Of a DNA stretch of 64,000 bases, positions 57,112 to 64,000 are shown in pieces (position 1 is the stretch's first letter; each line of letters starts with the position of its first letter). The stretch comes from Lentinula raphanica (lineage: Eukaryota > Basidiomycota > Agaricomycetes > Agaricales > Omphalotaceae): NCBI GenBank assembly GCA_027919835.1, contig JANVFP010000001.1:1116001-1180000 (forward strand). The letters are read 5' to 3'. Both the position numbers and the translations under genes were made by a program. The notes below the pieces were generated by a model. It worked only from the letters and a program-made list of their open reading frames with translations. It did no database searches and was not told the DNA's origin.

Positions 57112-60031
57112 TCAGCTCCCTTCACGCTCTTTCCCCTTCCCCTTTCTATCCTTCGTCGACTTTCCACCTAAACCTTCCAAACTAGCTAAGAATGTCTCAT
57201 TCATCTTCTTCAGCCGTGCTTCGACATCCGGAGCTGTGGTAAGCATGGGAGAGGAATGCGACGGCGGAGAAGACGGAGTTCCTCCTGCGCCTGAGGGTGA
57301 GTGTAACCCGAGTCCCAAAGTATTGCGCCCAGAGGCAGGTGTTACAGGTCTAGGCTGAGTTGGAGCGCCGAAAGACCGTCCTTGTTCATCATCGTCTTCC
57401 TCCACGAGCGGAATCACGTTACGTAGAGGAGAAGAGGGAGGAGAAAGACCCGTGTACGAAGCTCGCCTGGAAGAAGGGGGAGTTACTGGCGAAGCTGAAG
57501 GACTTCTTGATCCCCGGTGTGAACTTGGAACAACACGAGGAGGTTCGACTCCTTGAAAGAGTGGAGACGTCTGTCCTACAGCATGCCTTTCAAGCCTTTC
57601 CTTGGAATCACTCCGTGGTAAGGGCCAGGCACGAATAGTCCTTTGTCGGTCATCGTCAGATTCTGCTTCGTCGCTCGCTGGGGCTTGGGTTGCATCGCCC
57701 GTTGAGCCCGATGGTTGAGACAGCTGTGCGTTAGCGTTGGCGTATATCCTCGATCGTCCAATGAGTGGTTTCCTCGTATCAATGTCTTGCATGAAAGTGG
57801 AGATATCCTCGTGATCATCATGTGTAAGTCCCTGCCTTTCCCTCTCGACTGGGAAATCGGGATAGGTAGATGCAGGCGCGGGCTGTGATTTGAAGTTTGA
57901 GTGAAAGCTCGGCATAACATGATAGATGAGATCACTCACATCCTGCATTCCAGAAGCACTTCCGCTTCCTCCTCCTCCTGCAGAGCCAGACCCCGCACTC
58001 CGTCTGCTTCGCATACTCATCCCACTCATACCGCTCATCCCACTCCTCACACTGGCCTGACCCAAACTGCCAATAACTCCACCCATACCACCCATACCCG
58101 CACCCGCACCTTCCACTATCCCACTCCCACCCTGACTCCCCTGGCTCCCAATGCTCATGGCAGCACCTCCTCTAGCAGGAGAGGAAGAATATCGATGTCC
58201 AAACGAGGACGAGTATCGCTTTCGAGGCGGCACAGCAATCTCTTCTGTACCTGTTGCAGACGGCGCCGTAGCAGGAGGGACACCAGAAGTACTCACAGCA
58301 CCTACAGAAGACGGTGTGTATGAGGTGTGTGATGGTGGTGACGGTCGATTCAGACTACTAGGTGACGAAGGCCTCCGTGGGAGATTCGAGAGATTTGACA
58401 ATGAGGAAAGCGAGGCGAGGCCGGTGCCAGCACCAGCACCATGTGGTGAACTGGATACCGCACCAGAACCCAAAGCAGAGCCAGCCACACCAGAAAGTCC
58501 GCTGGTAACACGAGGTGAACTCGAGGAGCTAGCGACATTCCCTGCTCCTGCCAGAGTATTGGACTTGAACGGATGGACGGTATTGAGTCCTGGTCGACGC
58601 ATGTGCATCGGTGAGGACGATAAGGAGGTGGAAGGAGCGGATATGCCTGTGGCACCGGCGAAGCCGGAGATTGAGGTAGAGGACGTGGAGGACGATGGAA
58701 AGGGTTGAGTAGAGGTACCTGCTGTAGTCGTGAGAGGTAGATGCGTATCCGACGCCGTATTGCGGTACCCAAGAGACTCTCTCCTGATTCTGGACGCTAG
58801 ATCTGAAAGAGGTTGTGTAGAAGTAGAAGTAGTGGTCGTTGCGCGCGTGATAGGAAGGATGACGTTATGTGTCGAAATAGGTGGAGGATTATCGCTAACG
58901 CTGGATAAATCGGTTGGGTTGCTGGCCGTTCGTGAGGGTATAATGAATCGTTCCGCAATGGAGTCGGCATCTGACAGCGTTCGAGAGTGAGGATAAGGAT
59001 ATGGGTAGGGTGGATCAAGTGGGCGACGAAGGATATCGCGAGGCGGGGAACGAGGAAGGGAAGATAGTCTGCTTCTTGTTGATAGCGAACCTCCAGCACT
59101 ACTGAGTAACGAGTCCCTCTGTTGGTTCTTCACCAGCGTAGGAACAAAGTCTGTCGTTCCCTTGGTTCCTCCTCCTCCCATATCCATCGACATAAACCTC
59201 GAGCTCAGCAGACTTTCTTTCTCATCAATCCTGAAATTCGGAGACGTAAGATACGTGGCGGAAAGGTTGAGAGTGCCTTTCGGGTGTTGTATTGGGCGAA
59301 AGGCATCGCTGGTGGTCGGTAGAGCGGAAGGCGAATCGAATCTCATCACGAGGGATTCATCAAGTCCAGAACCAGGATCGCCTTTAACCCTTACTTGGAC
59401 ACCTAGTCCTCCAGCATTAGGTCTCCTTGTCCTAAGACGTTTGGATAATTTCCACGCAGGAAGAACACGAAGGAGGGAGTAGAGAGAACGGAAGAGGGAG
59501 ATGCCGTGTTTGTACAAAGTGGCAAGCGAGACGCTGCCACTTCCACTTGAACTGCCAGTTGACGTTGAGCTGACAGAAGAATCGGAAGAAGACGGGTAAA
59601 TATCCTGAAAGTTTAATTCCAGGGTCCACCGCTCTAGTAGAATGTATTTGTACACTGTCTGGATAGGGACGCGGGAGGAGTCGGGAGAAATATAGACGAG
59701 GACTTGATTGTTCGTTAAGGTATCTGGAACGGTGAGTAGGACCTGTATTTCCAGCGGAGGCAGGGTGCGCAATGCAGAGATTGTCTTGTACAGTTCCCGC
59801 CCTTCTTTGGTCCATAAGTCCGGATCGGGCGTCTCAATATTGAACTGCGGTGCAGCAACGTTGTATGAGATGTATAGCAAACTAGATACACCAGGCACTA
59901 CGCACCCATTTCTCCGTCTTATTAGTATTAGTTTCGGCAGAAGCTGTAGCTCTTGCATCATTGAGAAGGGAGAATAACTTGGTGTGAAAACGGAATGTGA
60001 TTTGATCTGCTTTTTGAGCGTCATGGGACAT
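57112..60031 (-). CDS. ATG13: Autophagy-related protein 13
   Basis: Regulatory subunit of the Atg1 kinase complex that starts autophagy. Exon 1 (60031-59906) encodes MSHDAQKADQITFRFHTKLF, then a 61-nt intron (59905-59845), then FNIETPDPDLW. This N-terminus replaces a longer frame that reads through the intron. The HORMA domain continues with TLPPLEIQVLLTVPDTLTNN, YKYILLERWTLEL and YSLLRVLPAWKLSKRLRTRR, the best-conserved part of the family. The remaining 650 residues are disordered, Ser/Pro/Gly-rich, with GMSGMSGMSMRSRRS repeats, and likely bind Atg1 and Atg17 when dephosphorylated. The C-terminus is Lys/Glu-rich. About 955 residues, normal for fungi. Confidence 0.92.
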
Positions 60032-60910
60032 AATTCCACGAGTTGAACGTCAGATGAGGATACAGATTGAGCATGGAGAGCAGTGACTGAGAATGTTCGA
60101 GAGTAATTCGGTCTACTGTCCTGCAAATAGACCAAGGAGTTCAGTGATGGATGTTGCGGAAAGGGTGCATATCATTAGATTGACGCCTGTCCCAAACTTG
60201 GTTTTCCGGTCATTTTAGCGCCCATTAGGCGCCGGGTACCATCTCAGTGCAATACGAGAAAAGGTGTAACAATAATTGCAAGCTACTCTAATACTCATAA
60301 TTTATGAACAGACTTGGACACACGGTTACCACGTTGTTCACCCATCGAGGACCATGCCTCCTCCGGCGTGTTTCCTGTGCAATAGCTGTCAACCATCAAC
60401 GTGGGCGGTGAAGCAGCTGTATTCGATAGTAGAGTCAGAAAAGGTGTGAGTATCATATTGTTTTGTACACACCGATTTTACCACGCAACACAACTGCAGT
60501 GCCAGTTGAGCCGTCTTTCTCGAACGTGCTGCAAGGAAATGAGCAAACTATCATGTGGGATCTTCTAGGTAGAGCGCATACGTTACAATCGCCTCTCGAT
60601 TATCAGAAACTGTGTCGATGTCTTCTGGACTATGTAATCTGCAATGCTAAAGAGAGTTACACCCGCTTTAGCTTAAATGATTAAACAAGCACAAAACAGA
60701 CTTACTCTAGGTTCCGAAAGTTCAAATTAAACTCTGCGATAGATAGACAATTAATGAACAAACATCCTGAAGGAATTGGTCAAGGTAAATGGTTCATTAC
60801 TCACTAACGACCACAAAGGCTCCATTCAAGCATCGATCTGGTTTTGATTCCTCTGGAATTCTGCCTTTGACATCATACAACAGAAACCTCAGGACTATAC
60901 ATAACCATCG
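60032..60910. other. Intergenic
   Basis: Promoter of ATG13. A possible tiny Cys-rich frame at 60353-60450 (MPPPACFLCNSCQPSTW) has no exon 2 that fits cleanly. No gene is called. Confidence 0.45.
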
Positions 60911-61391
60911 TTATTGCCTCTTGTGCAGGAAGTAAATTCGATCTTGTTGAACGTTACCTTTACGTACAAGCTCCTCGCGCCGCACATGCGATACTGTCTG
61001 AGTCTCCTTATTCATTGAAGGGGTGACGTCCTTTGAAAGTGGAAACTTAAATTTAGTCCCATACTTACGGCGTTTGACCTTCCAAGCTGGCCCCTTTGGC
61101 GAGCTTTTCTGCGTTGGCAGCACAGCACACGTGAAGAAATACAAAGGAATCAGATCCAAGGGAGATGGTGGAGGATAGCGTGTTTGGGAAGCAAACTATA
61201 ATTGAAATTCTCTTTGTGAACTGTGTATCAGACGACGAAGTATCAAGTTGGGTCCTTACCTGGCACTTGGGCACCGCGTGTCCTGGTCCAGAATTGGGAT
61301 TGACTTCCACAAGAGGAAGACCAAACACGGTCGAGGAGATACATATGCTAGATAGCAAGACAATTCGTAATATAAGGCGGGTAAAGAGCAT
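60911..61391 (-). CDS. Small secreted protein with basic C-terminus
   Basis: Exon 1 encodes a strong signal peptide MLFTRLILRIVLLSSICISS, then VFGLPLVEVNPNSGPGHAVP. A 64-nt intron after PKCQ joins FASQTRYPPPSPLDLIPLYF. The mature part is short, about 115 residues, and highly basic (KVKRRKYGTKFKFPLSKD), ending DRIYFLHKRQ. No family is recognised. A second possible intron (GTAAGTATG...TCAAAG, about 38 nt) would end the protein early, so the C-terminus is uncertain. Confidence 0.5.
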
Positions 61392-62450
61392 GTTTAAAAA
61401 ATTGAAGTTGAAGGAAAGTTTCTGAATCGTTGAGAAGAAAGGTTCCTGAGGAGAACGTCAGAGAAATGAGTGTCTGTAGGTAGCTGTAGGTATCTGTGTG
61501 ACAGGTGATTGGGGATTGGCTCACTGTGTTCAAACTTCAAATGGATACTAAGAGCGACCAGCGCGGTAGAAAGAGAAGGGGATTGAAGGAGAAGTTCAAC
61601 TTGATGACCAGTGATTTTTGAGATAAAAGTCGTTATGATGCGGCATGCCCACGGGAAGGGTCGTTAATTGCAGTCAATTTGAGTTGACGATCTGTACAAG
61701 TCTCTACACCAGTCTCGTTCCAATGGCTCCTGAATGCATGAATTATACATAACCCTCACTGTTCGCCGTTTCGTGGACGTCGTTTTTGTAGAGGGAATCG
61801 AGGGAATCCTCTCCTCACCAAGACCTCGCGGAGAGCAGGCTCAAGCTGACAAGATTTACATAGAAGGGCCGGATATGTAGGGCAATATGCTAGTCGTGCG
61901 TAGTACGTGCCGTCGGTGGTGAGTTGCAGCCTGCAAGTCTGGGCCAAGGCTGGGTTATTGAAGGGGATTATCGATATCGATAAGGCTTTCCTATGAGTTT
62001 ATTCATTCATTGACTGAATTCTCGTCTACTTACTGGATTGAGCAGGTTTTGCGAGTATGTAGATTGGGGAAAGAAAACAAGTTGCAACTTTTGATAGCGG
62101 CGGCGGCCTAGGGTTGCATCAAAATTAGCAGTTGGCCGGGCCGACCGTAATTAGCCCGATTCGGACCACTTGCCTCTCAACGACGACAACAGCGCTGCCA
62201 GCGGTCAAGACGCAACCGCAACCGTGTCTAGCAGCGCTCTCAGAGGCAATACACGCCAATCATCTACAGCCTATCTATACAACAGCTGAAAGTCTTGATC
62301 AAATCACTTTGATAGATCTCTCAACTCAACAGCTTTGAAGGTTGGCCAGCTCATCAAGGAACACGAAGAGAAATCTCACTTAACGTTCGTTCTATCTAGA
62401 CTGAGCACTACAATTGATCTTCAATCATCTGGGAGAGGGTTCACGCAGAT
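61392..62450. other. Intergenic
   Basis: Divergent promoter region between the small secreted protein and the last gene. A frame at 62132-62338 is more likely leader sequence than a gene. Confidence 0.45.
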
Positions 62451-64000
62451 ATGACTGATTATGATAGTGGCCAAAGTGAGTATTTTTACTATGTGATTTG
62501 TTTCTTCTCTTCCGCTTTTGAATACTTGCCTTTGTCCATTGATATGCAAAGATCTTCATTGACGTCTATGGTCAAAACGCGGCTTTGTTGTATCCCTTTC
62601 AGTTTCAAAACCCATTATTCCATCTCCTCTCCAACAATCGTCGTTACTAACCACCCTAACCTCGATAGCATCCATTAAAAAGCAAAGCCAAATTCCCGAC
62701 TCTACACTTACGTTGTCCATTGGAATTGGAAACACAGCACCTGTTCCAGGCTTCCCTTCACCATCATCTAGTTTTGTTCCTCCACCAGCAGTCGCTTCCA
62801 CAGAGTTCGCCAGTGTCAAGGACAAGAAAAAGAACGACAGTTCACGAAAGAACTCCAAAGTCGGTTCCACGAACGGCATATCACAATCTAACACCCAACC
62901 ACAGCCAGATCCTCAACTCAATTCCTTTCCAACCGCAGTCGATCGAGAATCCATGATTTCGCCAACGACACCGACTCCGGATAGCTTGTATCGTCTGAAG
63001 AGCCCTTCTGATTCGCTCACAGTGGCAGGAGCTGCGGTTATCGAGCTGCCAAAGGATCTGCCGACTGACAACGAGAATCATACCTCATCATCAACTTTCG
63101 CCGCCAAGGCGTTTGGGGCAGCAGCATCATCAGAGGCTTCACAATCTCCCATCATCCCACAAACACCTTTCTCCAAACCCTCTTCATCCCATTCCCTGCC
63201 GAAAACACCTTCCAGAACACCCTCTAATCCGCCAACACCTTCCAGTCCCGGCTTTCATTTCCCGTCGTCTCGGAAACCGAATCGAGACTCGACCATGTCG
63301 AATTTCTCCACATCCTCCGCAGCATCCACGCGTTCGACTAGCTCTCTGAAGAGCAATAGACCAGCGCCACCTAGTCCCGCGTTGTCAAGACGAACTTCCG
63401 GTGTCGGTGCTAACGCTGCCGCGTCTCCTGTGGCGAAACGGTTTTCGTCTACAGACCAAGGAGTCCAAGCTCCTGGTGCATTAGAGCGTAGTCATTCATT
63501 ACGCAACAGTGCCACCTTCTCCTCTCGCAACCAATCCACCAGCCCCAAAGCCGCTCTACCAATGAGCGCCAACCCACACCGTTTTTCCTCCCCCGCCTTC
63601 CGACGCGACTCATCGACCATGTCCGTGCCTGCGCCACTACCGTTGACACCCGTTCCAGGCAGCGCATCTTTACCGCCTGGGTCCAACTCCCTCTTCTCTG
63701 CCGGTCTCTCCAGCGCTGGCCTGTCCAGTGCGGGATTATCCAGTGCAGCTTTACGGACGGCCACGACGGCATCCACGGCGCTCACTAAAGGCAAGGCCAC
63801 CGGTATTGCTTCTCAGAGTCAGATGCGGAAGCCTGTGAGGATTCGAGATTACGCCTATGCGCCTGAAGATTGGGTTCCTGGGCCCTCGCTTGCTGATGCC
63901 AGTGCACTCGCGCTGTGGGAGAACGATGCTCGGTTTTTAGGCCTCGGTATGGATGGGAAAGGGTTACATGTGCCTACGCCGAATAGGATAAAGGTCTTGA
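62451..64000 (+). CDS. Ser/Pro-rich protein, partial (runs off window)
   Basis: Exon 1 is MTDYDSGQ; an intron from 62476 to about 62607 joins ISKPIIPSPLQQSSLLTTLT. From there a single frame stays open to the last base, about 460 codons, so the gene continues beyond the window. The sequence is low-complexity and rich in Ser, Pro and Thr (PIIPQTPFSKPSSSHSLPKT, SAGLSSAGLSSAGLSSAAL). Near the end it becomes ordered: RDYAYAPEDWVPGPSLADAS-like text, then ALWENDARFLGLGMDGKGLH. No family was recognised. The start codon and first intron are the least certain parts. Confidence 0.6.

Noticed and set aside
57901..58708. Plus-strand frames of 140 and 185 codons
   Set aside because: They are antisense to the low-complexity part of ATG13; the reverse of Ser/Pro/Gly codons stays open easily.
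60032..60135. Longer N-terminus for Atg13 beginning MVYLQDSRPN
   Set aside because: That frame reads through the first intron. The spliced frame gives KADQITFRFHTKLF, which fits the Atg13 N-terminal helix, and starts at 60031.
60353..60640. Tiny Cys-rich gene MPPPACFLCNSCQ with a second exon
   Set aside because: The best donor puts a stop directly after the junction, and the alternative donor is weak. Not enough support.

Overview
This window is nuclear DNA of a filamentous fungus, most likely a mushroom-forming basidiomycete (Agaricomycetes). The signs are many short GT-AG introns of about 45-65 nt, two tRNA genes with introns after anticodon position 37, and fungal gene types: a KRE2/MNT1-like mannosyltransferase, Atg13, a JEN-type carboxylate transporter, a fungal GST, Old Yellow Enzyme and a germin-like cupin. 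The species cannot be told. No viral, plasmid or CRISPR sequence was seen. Exon structures were read by eye from splice signals and homology between copies.

Layout. 0-2.3 kb: no gene, one inverted repeat. 2.3-4.2 kb (-): RBR-type E3 ubiquitin ligase. 6.1 kb: tRNA-Pro(CGG). 6.3-8.3 kb (-): two MARVEL-like four-helix membrane proteins, the first broken. 8.8-9.7 kb (-): glutathione S-transferase. 12.4-14.5 kb (-): Ser-rich protein and a COA6-like mitochondrial factor. 14.9-18.4 kb (-): a secreted protein of unknown family (SP-A) followed upstream by a dead mannosyltransferase. 18.5-19.1 kb: a MITE-like element. 20.4-21.3 kb (+): a paralogue of the RBR N-terminus with no RING/IBR. 21.7 kb: tRNA-Thr(TGT). 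21.8-24.1 kb (-): dihydroxyacetone kinase. 24.8-27.4 kb (+): FHA-domain protein. 28.0-29.6 kb (+): Ser/Thr-rich single-pass membrane protein. 30.1-32.0 kb (-): PLC-like phosphodiesterase with a propeller/lectin-like N-terminus. 32.6-33.2 kb: long fold-back element abutting a small secreted-protein gene. 34.2-39.8 kb (+): intact mannosyltransferase, SP-B pseudogene, mannosyltransferase relic, deleted SP remnant, frameshifted SP-C. 40.3 kb (+): third MARVEL gene. 41.6-64 kb: germin-like protein, THEM6-like thioesterase, purine nucleoside permease, Old Yellow Enzyme, sugar transporter, JEN-like transporter, Atg13, a small secreted protein, and a Ser/Pro-rich gene running off the end.

The most notable pattern is duplication and decay. 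A two-gene module (GT15 mannosyltransferase plus a secreted protein of unknown family) occurs three times, with remnants of at least one further copy. The SP copies share intron 1, the 3' flank and an identical 16-nt palindrome about 80-90 nt before the start codon. Together with the MARVEL genes the modules lie in mirror order: MARVEL-SP-GT15 on the minus strand at the left, GT15-SP-MARVEL on the plus strand at the right. This suggests an old inverted segmental duplication. The remaining genes look like ordinary single-copy housekeeping and metabolic genes with no evident shared pathway.
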